Made by a program: the position numbers and the translations under genes. Below, piece after piece: positions 46,622 to 58,469 of a stretch of 64,000 nucleotides of DNA. The number at the start of each line of letters is the position of its first letter. The first letter of the stretch is position 1. Where the stretch lies: positions 18,025,001 through 18,089,000 of the forward strand of contig CM060899.1 in NCBI GenBank assembly GCA_030762935.1. The letters run 5' to 3'. Below the pieces are notes generated by a model. It worked only from the letters and a program-made list of their open reading frames with translations, had not been told where the DNA came from and searched no databases. The DNA is from Hymenopus coronatus (lineage: Eukaryota; Arthropoda; Insecta; Mantodea; Hymenopodidae).

Positions 46622-47338
46622 GTGTCCGTGTGTCTTTGAACACAACTCGAAAACGAAATGTCGGTAAAATACCAAACTTGGTATTTAGGTTTAGTATCTC
46701 CCAGAGATACGACACGATGATTTTGAGAAAAATATCCCCACCTCAAACTACCGTTTACATAGAACTTTTTTCGAAAATTTTGATTTTATAAAAAATGGCT
46801 CTAACGATTTTGATTTAAATATTGTATATTAAAGATATTTACCTGACAAATAAAATGTATATTTTGAATTTTCTGGGAATAGCCTCTGAAGACTACTTTA
46901 TTCTGGGCCAATTTTACGGAATTTTGCATAACTGCTAAACTGTAAGAGATGGACAATAACTTACCACACAACAAATGTGGAGCACTTGAAAAACACACAG
47001 TTTATATTATATACATTTTTTTCGTGGAGGTGATTGCTTTTGAGATATTCCTTGTTTTTGGTTTCAGCTATAAACAACTTATACATTTCTCATACAGGAC
47101 ATTGTGAACTCGTGTCCAAACAAATAAAGGAACTTCAGTCACATAGCAACCAGCCTTTGACTATCACTTTAGCTTATGATACTTCCTTTTTTCGCTTCTA
47201 CTTACAAGGAAGCAAGTAATAAGTCTATTTCTGCTAATTTTTTCTCTATTAGCAGGAAGTAAATAGAAGCACAAGTTTTTTAAAATAATTTGTTGCAGAG
47301 ATATAGAGAAAGTCATGTGAATGTAACACACCAGATTT
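46433..47338 (-). repeat. HE880 repeat, full length, head-to-tail
   Basis: Starts TACTTTCTGCATACGCAAAA followed by TGTACATAGTG. It has a perfect TG run at 46582-46616. It ends at the first unit of the 98-bp tandem repeat. Confidence 0.87.
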
Positions 47339-47735
47339 TTCTAGATTAGCATGAAGTAAATAGAAGCATAAGCTTTTTAAGAATAATTTGTTGCAGGGAT
47401 ATAGAAAAAGTCATGTGAATGTAACACACCAGATTTTTCTAGATTAGCATGAAGTAAATAGAAGCATAAGCTTTTTAAGAATAATTTGTTGCAGGAATAT
47501 AGAGAAAGTCATGTGAATGTAACACACCACATTTTTCTAGATTAGCATGAAGTAAACAGAAGCATAAGCTTTTTAAGAATAATTTGTTGCAGGGATATAG
47601 AGAAAGTCATGTGAATGGTAAACATCAGATTTTTTTCTGATTAACACGGAGTAAATAGAAGTATAAGCTTTTTAATCATAATTTTTCCAGAGGTGTAGAG
47701 AAAGACAATGAATGAAACACATCAGTTTTTTTTAC
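47246..47735 (-). repeat. 98-bp tandem repeat of the HE880 non-hairpin end, about five units
   Basis: ATTAGCATGAAGTAAATAGA recurs with spacings of 98, 98, 98 and 99 bp. Each unit ends in GAGAAAGTCATGTGAATGTA and CACACCAGATTTTTCTA. The three inner units share private changes (CACACCAG, TAAGAATAA), so they arose by local tandem duplication. Confidence 0.88.
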
Positions 47736-48194
47736 AATTTTAGAGTACCTTGTACCCTTAAGAGGAATAGACGGTTTACCATTAGTGGACATTTAGTATG
47801 TGAAAGGTTTTATATATTTAAGATGCTTGGCGAAGCTTCACGAAAGTAGAGCATGATATATTATTTAGCATAAAGTCCACAAAGCTGCCACTCTTAATCG
47901 GCTGGTCCTATTTCCACACTATGAGTTCCGAGAGAGCATTGCTATGTTCCGGAAAGTCGCACACTAATGGCGTCCATCTGAGTGTGCACGTCATCAGTCT
48001 ATTAGACAACAACAGACTTCCGATTGCTTTAGTCACTGCACCGATGCTCAGCTGTTTTACTTCTTATGGGACAAATGCCAATCAAACTGGCATACAAGCT
48101 TAACGTAAGCATACGAACTAGATTAATGCCAGTTTTATTTTCTTTGCATAGTGCTTTTTATGTAAGTAGAAATGATATTCTACTCCACCTAAAA
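47736..48194. other. Single-copy stretch, nothing recognised
   Basis: Two overlapping frames of 60-67 codons (47921-48103 and 48066-48269) carry no recognisable motif. The second runs into the next HE880 copy. Confidence 0.35.
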
Positions 48195-49038
48195 ATTCTG
48201 ATGTTACATCTGTTAATTGATGCAACAATGATTGTTAAAAACCTTATGCTTCTATTTACTTCACGCTAATCGAGAAAAAATTAGCAGAAATAGTCTTATT
48301 ACTTGCTTCCTTGTAAGTAGAAGCGAAATAAGGGAGTATCATACGTTAAAATGCAGTCAAAAGCTGGTTACCCGGTGACTGAAGTTTCTTTGTTAGTATG
48401 GACACGAGTTGACAAATTCTTGTATGAGAAAAGTACAAGTTTTACAAAGCTGAGCCCGAAAACAAGGAATATCTCAAAAACGACCAACTCCTCCAAAAAA
48501 ATGTATATAACATAAATTGTGTGTTTTAATGTGCTCTACATTTTTTGTGTGGTAAGTATTTGTCCATTTCTTACGGTTTAGCAGTTCTGCAAAATTTCGT
48601 AAAATTCTTCCAGAATAAAGTAGTCTTCAGAGGCTTTTCCCAGAAAATTCAAGATATACATATTATTTTTCAGGTAAATATCTGTAATATACGATATATT
48701 AATCAAAACTTTTAGAGCCATTTTTGAGAAAATCAAAATTTTCGAAAACATTTCCATGTAAAGGGTAGTTTGTGGTGGGTGGATTTTCTTGAAAATCTTA
48801 GTGTCGCATCCTTGGAAGACACCATACCTAAATACCAAATTTGATATTTAACAGTCTTATCGTTTTTGAGCTATGCTGACCACAGTCACACACACGGACC
48901 TTCTTTTAAAAATGCTTTTTATTGATTCAGGGGAACCCAAAACATATATTTCCGGTGAAATCTCGGTATCGACTTTTTGGGTGCAATACAATACCTTCTC
49001 TATACACTATGTACATAGTACGTGTAGAGAAAGTAAAA
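48195..49038 (+). repeat. HE880 repeat, near full length
   Basis: The left end is diverged (TTCTGATGTTACATCTG). The right end is intact: ACTATGTACATAGTACGTGT followed by AGAGAAAGTAAAA. Confidence 0.87.
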
Positions 49039-49042
49039 CTAT

Positions 49043-49258
49043 AAGCATGTAAAAGGTAGTTTGGAGGCGAGTTTCTTCGAAATGTTTGTGTCGCATACCT
49101 AGAAGATAACCTTAAATGCCAGGATTGGTATTTTACCGAAATTTTGTTTTTGAGTTATCGTGTTCACAGACACACGAACACAAACACACACCTTCTTAAA
49201 AAAGCTAAAATTTATAGGAGACCCTAAAACGTGTATTTTCGATAAAACATCCGAATAT
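49043..49258 (+). repeat. HE880 fragment, right part
   Basis: It runs from AGCATGTAAAAGGTAGTTTG through ACACGAACACAAACACACAC to the GATAAAACATCCGAATATAG block. The hairpin end is missing. Confidence 0.7.
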
Positions 49259-49259
49259 A

Positions 49260-50046
49260 GTTACTTTCTTTATACGTAATATGTACATAGCGTATAGAGA
49301 AGGTATTGCATGTCAGCCAAAAATTCGATACCAAGATTTCATCGGAAACAGACGTTTTAGAGTTCCCTGTATCAAAAAAAAAAAAAAAAAAAATCAGAAA
49401 AATGTCCATGTGTGTGTCCGTGTGTCTGTGCGTCTGTAAAATAACAAACTTGGTAAATAAATTTAGTATTTACCAGGGAAGCAACACGAAGATTTTGATA
49501 TATGTCCCTCTATCCCAAACTACTCTTTTCATGAAAAATTTTCGAAAATTTTGTTTTACCAAACACCGGCTCTTAACGATTTTGATTAAAGTCCCGTATA
49601 TTTAAGATATTTTTATGCCAAATAAAATGTATATTTTGAATTTTCTGAGAATAGTCTCTAAAGACCTTATTCTGAATTAATGTTGCTGAATTTTGCTACA
49701 CAAAAATGTAGATCACGTTAAAAAAATCAATCCATGTCATAAACATTTTTCGCGGAGTTGACTGTTTGTTAGATATTGTTATTTATTTCAGTTTTAAAAA
49801 ACATTTCTCACGCAGGAACTTTTCAACTTATGCCCACGCAAAGAAACGGATTTCAGTTCCAAAGCACCACATTCTAAAACATTTGACGGTAGATTTAGCC
49901 TGGTGTGTTCAACTATTTCCTTTCTATTTATAAAGAACTACCAATATGACCGTTTCTGCTAATGTTTTTCTCAATTAGCATGAAGTAAACAGAAGGTTAA
50001 GCTTATTAACAATAATTTATTATAGAAATGTAGAGAAAGTCATGTG
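49260..50046 (-). repeat. HE880 repeat interrupted by a hAT-like element
   Basis: Starts TTACTTTCTTTATACGTAAT followed by ATGTACATAG. It reaches GTAGAGAAAGTCATGTG at 50046, where the hAT-like element begins. The missing end, ATGTGAATGGAATGCATAAG, is found at 52390 onwards. Confidence 0.85.
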
Positions 50047-50229
50047 CAGAACCTGGATTTGTATGCAAAATGCATAGAGTTTTTGAATAGACTAAAGGAA
50101 TGCAGTATTCTTTACCATTCTCACCTTTAAGAGATCACTAGTGCAGTTTTAAAATACATATAATTGCATATTTTGGGACAAAATGATTTTGCATGCATAT
50201 TTCTTAAAATGTAACAGGTAAGGACATAT

Positions 50230-50350
50230 TTTTACTTTCTCTATACGTACCATGTACACAGAGAGGGTATTGCACTCCACCCAAAAATTCGATACCGATT
50301 TTTCACCGGAAATATATGTTTTAGGGTCCCCTTTATCTAAAAAAAGCATT
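50230..50350 (-). repeat. HE880 fragment, hairpin end only
   Basis: It starts TTACTTTCTCTATACGTACC, contains the GATACCGATTTTTCACCGGA block and the AAAAAAAGCATTC block, and then restarts as a new copy. Confidence 0.8.
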
Positions 50351-51237
50351 CTTACTTTCTCCATACGCACTATGTACATAGTGTATAGAGAAAGTATTGC
50401 ACTCCACCAAAAATTCGATACCAAGATTTCACCGGAAATATATGTTTTAGGGTCCCCAATATCCAAAAAAAGCATTTTCACAAAAAGGTCCGTGTCCGTG
50501 TGCGTGTGTGTCCGTGTGTCCGTGTGTCTGTGAACACGATAACTCAAAAACGAAAAGTCGGTAAAATACCAAACTTGGTATTTAAGTTTAGTATCTTCCA
50601 GGGATGCGACACGAAGATTTTGAGAAAAATCCCCTCACCCCCAACTACCCTTTACATGGAACTTTTTTCGAAAATTTTTGGTTTTCTCAAAAATGGCTCT
50701 AACGATTTTGATTAAAATTTCGGATATTAAACATATTTACCTGACAAATGAAATGTATATCTTGAATTTTCTGGGAATAGCCTCTGAAGAGTAGTTTATT
50801 CTGGATGCATTTTACTAAATTTTGAATAACTGCTAAACCGTGAGAGATGGACGAAAACTTACTACACAAAAAAATGTAGAGCACTTTAAAACACACAATT
50901 TTTGTTATATACATTTTTTTCGTGGAGTTCGTCGTTTTTGTGACATTCTTTATTTTTGGTTTCTGCTATGAAAAACGTATACTTTTCTCATACTGGAACT
51001 TGTCAACTCCTATCCATATAAACAAAGGAACTTCATTGACATAGCAACCAGCTTTTGACTATCACTTTAACCTAAGGCTGTCCCTTATTTCGTTTCTGCT
51101 TACAAGGATGCGAGTAATAAGACTATTTCTGCTAATTTTTTCTGATTAGCATAAAGTAAATAGAAGTATAAGCGTTTTAAGAATTATTTGTTGCAGGGAT
51201 ATGGAGAAAGTCATGTGAATAGTACACAGCAGATTTT
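50351..51237 (-). repeat. HE880 repeat, full length, inside the hAT-like element
   Basis: Starts TTACTTTCTCCATACGCACT followed by ATGTACATAGTG. Ends AGTCATGTGAATAGTACACA followed by GCAGATTTTT. It is very similar to the copy at 58470-59345, sharing TCCATACGCACTATG and GAGTAGTTTATTCTGGATGC, which points to recent amplification. Confidence 0.88.
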
Positions 51238-51912
51238 TGGAAAAATGTCCGTGCGTGTGTGTGATCGTGTGTCCGTGTATCTGTGAATACGATAACTCAA
51301 AAACGAAAAGTCGGTAAAATACCAAACTTGGTATTTAAGTTTAGTATCTTCCAGGGATGCGAGACGAAGATTTTGAGAAAAATCCCCCACCCCCAACTAC
51401 CCTTTACATGGAACTTTTTTCGAAAATTTTTATTTTCTCAAAAATGGCTCTAACGATGTTGATTAAAATCTCGTATATTAAAGATATTTACACGACAAAT
51501 AAAATGTATATCTTGAATTTTCTGGGAATAGCCTCTGAAGACTACTTCATTCTGGATGAATTTTATTAATTTCTGCATAACTGCTAAACCGTAAGAGATG
51601 GAGAAAAACTTACAACACAAAAAATGCACAGCACCTTAAAACGCACAATTTATCTTATATACATTATTTTTCGTGGAGTTGATCGTTTTTGAGATACTCT
51701 TTGTTTTTTGATTTCAGCTTTAAAGAACATACTTTTCTCATACAGGAATTTAGCAATTCCAGTCCATACAAATAAAGGAAGTTCAGTCACATAGCAACCA
51801 ACTTTTGACCATCACTTCAACCAATAATACTCCCTTATTCCGCCTCTACTTAGGAGGAAGCAAGTAATAGGTCTATTTCTGCTGATTGTTTCTCGATTAG
51901 TATGAAGTAAAG
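51238..51912 (-). repeat. HE880 repeat, both ends missing, head-to-tail
   Basis: It enters at GGAAAAATGTCCGTGCGTGT next to the TG tract and ends at GATTAGTATGAAGTAAA, continuing into the right part of the hAT-like element. Confidence 0.82.
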
Positions 51913-52394
51913 CTAATTGTTTACTCGTATTGCAACAGAAGCTAGCATGATGTCATCTGAGGTATGCTATAGCATCGTATCTGCCGGATGTGTTTGGTTA
52001 CATTTACTTGCAGTTGCAGTCACAGTTCAGAAATAACAGTAAGGGGTGAAAAACAATTTGCTTCGTTATGCCACCGGATGAACAAGTGTATTGCAACAAC
52101 AGTATTGGACAACATGTGAGTTGCTAATATAACACATTCTTTCATTCTTTCTTAAAATTAAAACAGCACATTACAAATAAGTAATAATAATAATAAAATG
52201 TAATAACGGTTCTTATTAATTAATTAAATAATTAATAATACTTAATTAACACTTTAAACTATAGTGAAATGGTGAACTCATGAATAGTTATCAAGCATAC
52301 CATTTTATTTTGCATATTTTACGAGTTTTTAGTGCATATTTGCATGCATATTTTGGCATTTGTTTTGCATACACATCCGGGCTCTGGTCATGTG

Positions 52395-52782
52395 AATGGA
52401 ATGCATAAGATTCTTTCAAAGAGGAATTCTTCTATCTTGTCATCTCTATTTATACCGCCTGCGGTGCCATTAGTAGTTAAAGCGGGCGTTAAACACTACC
52501 AAAAAAAAAAAAAAAAAAAAAGAATCTCTATTTACGCCATGCAAAGTGAATTGAAATTCAATTATTCACATAGCGACTAGATTTTAAAATATGTAACAGC
52601 CGGTTTAACCTAGTATGCTTCCTTATTTATCTTCTGCTTATAAGAAAGGATAGAAATAAAATAATTTATGCTAATGTTTATTTCGATTAGCATAATGTAT
52701 ATAAAAGCGAAATATTTTATAAGTATAGTTTTCTTGTAGAAAGGGTAGAGAAAATCGTATGAATGGAACATATCAGATTTTT
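52395..52782 (-). repeat. HE880 remnants with an A-run
   Basis: 52395-52410 completes the interrupted copy. From about 52545 a diverged right part of another minus copy follows (TTCACATAGCGACTAG ... AGAAAATCGTATGAATGG). An A-run lies at 52501-52520. Confidence 0.65.
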
Positions 52783-52910
52783 ATTTTCTCTACATGTACA
52801 TAGTATATAGAAAAGGTATTGCACTCCACCAAAAAATTCGATACCGAAATTTCACCGGAAATATAAGTTTTAGGGTACCCTGTTCCAAAAAACGCATTTT
52901 TAGCAAAAGG

Positions 52911-52945
<35 letters not shown>

Positions 52946-53440
52946 CTGTGAACACGGTAACTCAAAAACGGAAAGTCTGTAAAATACCAAACTTGGTATT
53001 TAAGTTTAGTATCTTCCAGGGATGCGACACGAAGATTTTGAGAAAATTCTCCTCACCCCAAACAACCCTTTAAATGGAACTTTTTTTCGAATTGTTTCAT
53101 TTTCTTAAAAATAGCTCTAACGATTTTGATTAAAATATCGTATATTAAAAATATTTACCTCACAAATAAAATGTATGTCTCTAATTTTCTGGGAATAGCC
53201 TTTGAAGACCACTTTGTTGTGGATGAATTTTACGGAATTTTGTATAACTGCTAAACCGTAAGAGATGGACAAAAACTTAACACACAAAAAATGTAGAACG
53301 TGTTAAAGCACACAATTTATGCTATATATATTCTTTTCGCGGAGTTGGTCAGTTTTGAGATATTTCTTGTTTTTGGTTTCACCTTTAAAAAGTTATACAG
53401 GAACTTCAATCATATAGCAACCAGGTTTTACTCTACGATA
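52782..53440 (-). repeat. HE880 repeat, non-hairpin end missing
   Basis: Starts ATTTTCTCTACATGTACATA, has a perfect TG run at 52914-52942, and stops after ATATAGCAACCAGG. Confidence 0.87.
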
Positions 53441-53793
53441 GAGCTGTAAAGTTACTTTAAAAGTTTACCTATATAGATAGGTATGAATTTTGTCATATTT
53501 CAGTATGGCCGATAAATAAAGCACGCCATTTCATTTTCTGTGAAGAGAAGCGGTATAGCAAGAGAGTGAGGTTAGAAATGGCGGGAGCTGGTCGGATAAA
53601 GCCAGACGTGATATTAATGAACGCCGTGAGTGACAACGTCACAATTCTGCAACCATGGAGTTAAAAGAAGAACATCAATAAAGCGCTTCCTTGTTATCAT
53701 TAACAGTAAAATGTTGGCTTGCAATGAGATTTGCTTTCATTATACATTCCATTGTTATTTAAAGGTTCCGTTCATGTATTAGACTCTCTACCA
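53441..53793. other. Single-copy stretch, nothing recognised
   Basis: Moderately GC-rich in the middle (53570-53660), with no long frame. A degraded HE880 hairpin end follows at 53794-53830 (CTCTACCACG ... AGGTAGAGAAGG). Confidence 0.4.
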
Positions 53794-53844
53794 CGTAAAA
53801 TATACATAATAGGTAGAGAAGGTTTCTATTCGTAATCGGTTTAT

Positions 53845-54135
53845 CCTCTCTGACACCCCCCGAGGACTTAGCTAGGGGTCAGAAGCCTGTCGGGGAGCCT
53901 ACGGCACGAAACCACAGCGTGGAGAACCTGATACGAGGGCTGCAGAAGTGAATGATTGAAATGTAATAGAATTGATAATTTGAAAGGTGATTATGGAGTA
54001 ATTGGTGGAATGAGTGCCGGGGAACTCAGAGAAATCCCTCCCAGACGCCGTTTCGTCACCACGAATCCCACATGCGGGCGCTTGGGATCGAACCCGGGCC
54101 GCCTAGATGGTAGGCGAGCGATCTAACTTATAATA
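53845..54135 (-). repeat. tRNA-derived SINE, family C
   Basis: The minus-strand head reads AGATCGCTCGCCTACCATCT, then GGCGGCCCGGGTTCGATCCC with a perfect B box. A GC-rich body follows. A fragment of the same family lies at 60005-60060 in plus orientation (CCGGGTTCGATCCCAAGC, then CCGCATGTGAGATTTGTGGT). Confidence 0.75.
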
Positions 54136-54202
54136 AAGTAAAGGATATACTTTTAGGGGTGGTTTCTTTATGAAATTTAAATATGTTTATACATTATTAT
54201 AC

Positions 54203-55058
54203 CTTTTATTTTCTCTACTCGTACTATGTACATAGTATTTAGAGAAGGTGTTGCACTCCACCCAAAAATTCGATACCGAGTTTCACCGGAAATATGTTTT
54301 AGGGTCCCCAGAACCCCCCCCCCAAAAATCAGAAAAATATTCATGTGTGTGTCTGGGTCTATGAATACAATAACTCAAAAACGAAATGTCAGTAAAATAC
54401 CAAACTTGGTATTAAGTTTAGAATCTTCCAGGGATGCGACACGAAGATTTTGAGAAGAATCCCCGCACCCCAAACTATTTTTACGTGGAACTTTTTTGAA
54501 ACTTTTGATTTTCTGAAAAATGGATGTAATGACGGATTAAAATATCGTCTATTAAAGATATTTGCCTGGGAAATAAAATGTATATCTTGAATTTTCTGGG
54601 AATGGTATCTCAACAACTCTATATTCTGGATGAATTTTACGGACTTTTACCTAACTCCTAAACCGTAAAATATGGACAAAAAGTTACCACAAAAAAAAAA
54701 AAAAAAAGGTAGAGCACGTTAAAACACACAGGTTATATTATATACATTTTTTTTCTTGGAGTTGATCGTTTTTGATATTATTCATTGTTTTTAGTTTCAG
54801 ATTTAAAAAGCTTATACTTCTCTCATACAGGAATTTGTCAACTGTCCATACAAACAGAGGAACTTCAGTCACATAGCAACCAGCTTTTGACTATCACTTC
54901 AACTTATGGTACTCCCTTATTTAGCTTGTACTTACAAAGAAGCAAGTACGACTATTTCTGCTTCTCGATTAGCATTTAGTAAATAGAAGCATAAGCTTTT
55001 AAAACTAAAGTGTTTCAGAGATATAGAGAAAATCGCGTGAATGGACCACATCAGATTT
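54203..55058 (-). repeat. HE880 repeat, full length
   Basis: Starts TTATTTTCTCTACTCGTACT followed by ATGTACATAG. Ends GATATAGAGAAAATCGCGTG followed by AATGGACCACATCAG. It has a C-run at 54313-54321 and an A-run at 54691-54707. Confidence 0.87.
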
Positions 55059-55906
55059 TTTTTTTACATTCTCTGCACGTACTATCCACATACTATATAG
55101 AGAATGTATTGCATTCCACCCAAAATTCGGTATCGATATTTCCCCAGAAAATACACGTTTTTGGGTCCACGGTATTCAAAAAAAGTATTTTCAGAAAAAG
55201 GTCCGGGTGTCTGTGTTTCCGTGTGTCAGTGTGTCCGTGTGTCGCTAAACACGATAACTCAAAAACGAAAAGTCGTAAAGTATCAAACTTTGTATTTAAG
55301 TTTAGAATTTTCCGGGGATGTGACACGAAGATTTTGAGAAAAATCCCCCCTCCTCAAACTACCCTTTGCATAGAAAAAATTTCGAAAACTTTTATTTTCT
55401 CTAAAATGGCTCCAAATATTTTGATTAAAATACCGTATATTAAAGATATCTTGAATTTTCTGGGAATAGCCTCTAAAGACCTCTTTAATCTTAATGAATT
55501 TGCTAAACTTTACCTAATTGGTAAATCGTACGAGATAGAAAAGACATACTACGCAAAAAATGTAGATCCCGTTAAAACACACAATTTAATTAATATACTT
55601 TTTTTCGTTAAATTCACCATTTCTGAAATATATGTTGTTATTTGTTTCAGATGTAGAATACTGAAACTTTGCTCACACGGAAAGTTTTAAACTCCTGGCC
55701 CTGCATAAAAACGGCTTTCAACCAGCTTTTAAAAGATTGGACTATCGTTTTAGCCTAATATATTTCCTAATTTTCCACTTACTTAAAAAGAAGTAAGTAA
55801 CTAAGACAGGTTCTTGATTATCATGAAGTAGAGAAAAGAATAAGCTTTTTAACAATAATTTGTTACAGCGACGTAGAGAAAGTCATTTGAATGGAACACA
55901 TGAGAT
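55059..55906 (-). repeat. HE880 repeat, full length, head-to-tail
   Basis: Starts TTTACATTCTCTGCACGTAC and ends ACGTAGAGAAAGTCATTTGA followed by ATGGAACACATGAG. The long open frame on the opposite strand (55010-55690) spans two copies and is not a gene. Confidence 0.85.
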
Positions 55907-56215
55907 TTTTGAGAAAATCAAAACTTTTGTAAGATTTTCCATTTAAGGGGTAGTTTGGGGTGGGGGAATTTTCCTCAAAATCTCCGTGTCCTTTCTTTGG
56001 AGATACTAAACATGAATACCAAGTTTATTTTACTGACTTTTTGTTTGAGCTCTTGTGTTTACGGGGATACACACACGAACCTTTTTCTAAAACTGCTGAT
56101 TTGTGATATAGGGGATCGTAAACCCTCTATTTGCGGTGAAATTTCGGTATTGAATTTATGGGTGAATGCAATACATTCTATATGCAGTATGTGTCTGGTA
56201 CGTAGAGAAAATAAT
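55907..56215 (+). repeat. HE880 repeat, right part
   Basis: It runs from TTGAGAAAATCAAAACTTTT through a short ACACACACG tract to GTACGTAGAGAAAATAAT. It lies in inverted orientation to the preceding copy. Confidence 0.8.
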
Positions 56216-56400
56216 AGAGAAGAAAAATATATAATAATGAGCAAAAGTTAACAGGAAGTTTAACTACAAATTTAGTATTACATATAATATATAACTATAG
56301 TACTCTGACCCTTAAGAATAACGGAACCCTCGCTCTTATGTGCAATATCCTCCGTTTCCGCTCTCCATGGCAATTAACCTCCCTTGCCGTATCTTAGATT
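56216..56400. other. Single-copy spacer
   Basis: AT-rich, with no feature recognised. Confidence 0.4.
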
Positions 56401-57125
56401 TAAAAAAAAAATGTGATGGGTTACATTCACACGACTTTCTCTACCTATTCTGTAACGAAGTATTCTTACAAAAGCTTATTCTTCTATCTACTTTATACTA
56501 TTAGAGCTAAAGATTAGCAGAAATTGTCTTATCACTAGATTGTGAGTAGAAGGGAATAAGGGAATACACTAGGCTAAAGCGTTATTTAAATATTCTTAAC
56601 TTTGGTTGTCTTTTTAAGTGAGCAGTAAAACGGAAGAAATGACAGTGTATCTATTATTTGTAAGGTAAGCTTTTGTCTATTTTTTACTGTTTACCAGTTG
56701 TGCAAAAGCCACTCGAAACAAAGAAGACTCGGAGATTATACGATAATTTATAACATACATTTTATTTGTCATATTAAATATCTTTAGTATATTGTATTTT
56801 ATTTAAAATCGTTAGCCATTTTTGAGAAATACTTTACGATTTTTTTTCCATAGAAAGAGTACTTTATGATGGGGAATTATCTTGAAAATGTTCGTTTCGC
56901 AAGCTTGGAAGATGTTGAACCTACGTTTCGAGTTTTGTTTTCAACCGACTTTTCGTTTTTGACATTACGATCACAGGCATATGGACTGTTCTTTTTTCTT
57001 TCTTTTTTCAAGGCACAGAGGACCGTCAAAGGATACTTCCAGGCATACCTCGGTATCGAATTCTGGGGGTGGAATGCAATACCTTCTCTACTATGTACTA
57101 AATATGAAGTAAAGGAAGTAAAAAT
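56401..57125 (+). repeat. HE880 repeat, diverged full-length copy
   Basis: Left end TGTGATGGGTTACATTCACA, then CGACTTTCTCTACC. Right end TATGAAGTAAAGGAAGTAAA. The microsatellite is replaced by a TTTTTTCTTTC tract. Confidence 0.78.
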
Positions 57126-58469
57126 AGATGGAAACACAAGAGAGCACTCGTTGATAATCTTTTCCTCTGTAACCTGTTTAGGAACATAACCTAATAACTG
57201 GTAAAGCGCAGTTTCGTATGTAACGAACTTTTCATTTTTAAGATACTTTCTTCGGACTGTGGGTGAGAACTGTAAATGGCGTGTTATTTATGGACGCTCT
57301 TTAACTACTGCAGCTCCCTGAGTTCCATTCTAAATTGGGCGTGAAAGAACGCTTTATTTTGCTCAGAGGCCTCCTTATCAGGCTTGATGTTCGTTTATGT
57401 GCCGTAAATCTACGACATGGGACCAGCGCTTTACTTCCCTTAGAAGGAAGCCATGCTAAGGATTTTTACGTCCGAAAAAAATCCATCGTCTTCCGCTGCA
57501 GGTGAGCTCAAAATATCAATTTGTAGTGAAATCTCGACATTTTTTACACTACCTTAAGTACATGTAGACATTCGAGGACAAAATAGAGGTCTTTGTACCA
57601 TTAGGGTACGAGTCATATTATTCCTAATTATTGATGTTCTACTGTCAAGCGTGTTTACCGTGTCAAGCGATTCTTATATAGTACTTGAATCAATTTTTCA
57701 CTGTGAGAGTTTGAAGTATTCAGTTATTGCAAATTTGCGTGTTGTGGTATCTCTGTTTTCTTAGTTTATTTACGGAAGGCACCGACTTCTAGACAACTTT
57801 ACAATATTTGTTTTTGTATTATTATTATTATTATTATTATTTATTTGAATTTTACGTTTGAAAGCAAGGGCCCGAGAGAGACAGTAATGCTGCACAGCTG
57901 AAGTATATTTCTAAGTGAATTACTCGCTTCTTTTTCCTCGTTAGTTATAAATCGCAATATTTCGTTGTATATAATCATAAGATGTATAAATATCAACAAC
58001 TCCTAGAAGACAATACCTGAGAAATTATGCATCACTATCGGTGTAGGTGGCAGGACGCTGTATTTGTACGTTAGAATTTAATTGGTTTTCATGTATTATC
58101 ATGTAATATTACAAGTTAATCTTTCAAGAGTGTATTTCAGTGTATCTGTTGTACACAGGTGTATATGTGATCTAGATATGATAAATTAATTGCATACTAT
58201 TAATCAGGCGCAAAATTACAATAGGTAAAACAAAGCGTCTATGTTCAAATTTTAAACGAGGAAGAAGAGAAAAGCAAAGAACCAGGGCATAAGAAGACAG
58301 AACTTCAGTCCTAACAAGAATTCTGTGATAATAATAATAATTCTTATGGGTGTGCTCCTAATTTTTATATCTGTGAATTTGTGTTCCTGTAACCTTGACA
58401 AATAAGTTATGAGGCTTTCATAGATCTGTAAGTGTCTCAATCTCTGTGTAACTATCTTTAGTGACTCCT
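57126..58469. other. Longest non-HE880 stretch of the right part; no gene recognised
   Basis: It holds copy 2 of the unclassified dispersed repeat (57325-57500) and an ATT microsatellite (57825-57850). I see no long frame, splice pattern or motif. A minus-strand frame ending here (58252-58686) is mostly HE880. Confidence 0.45.
57325..57500. repeat. Unclassified dispersed repeat, copy 2
   Basis: Same orientation and block order as 3715-3912, including TGCCGTAAATCTACGACATG against TGCCGTAAATATACAACAGG, and GCTAAGGATTTTTACG. Confidence 0.6.

Larger units (their letters stand above)
50047..52386. mobile_element. hAT-like element, 2.34 kb, non-autonomous, with 8-bp target duplication
   Basis: The terminal inverted repeats read CAGARCCYGGATKTGTATGC on each side and extend to AAAA. 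They have three mismatches in about 24 bp. The direct repeat GTCATGTG flanks the element at 50039-50046 and 52387-52394. This 8-bp duplication and the CAGA/G start are the hAT signature. TGCATA/TGCATGCATATTTT motifs are concentrated in both subterminal regions. The interior is filled by three HE880 copies (50230-51912). No transposase remains. Confidence 0.8.

Noticed and set aside
55010..55690. A 226-codon plus-strand frame
   Set aside because: It spans the junction of two minus-oriented HE880 copies and is antisense to their usual blocks. It has no motif and similar copies do not keep it open.
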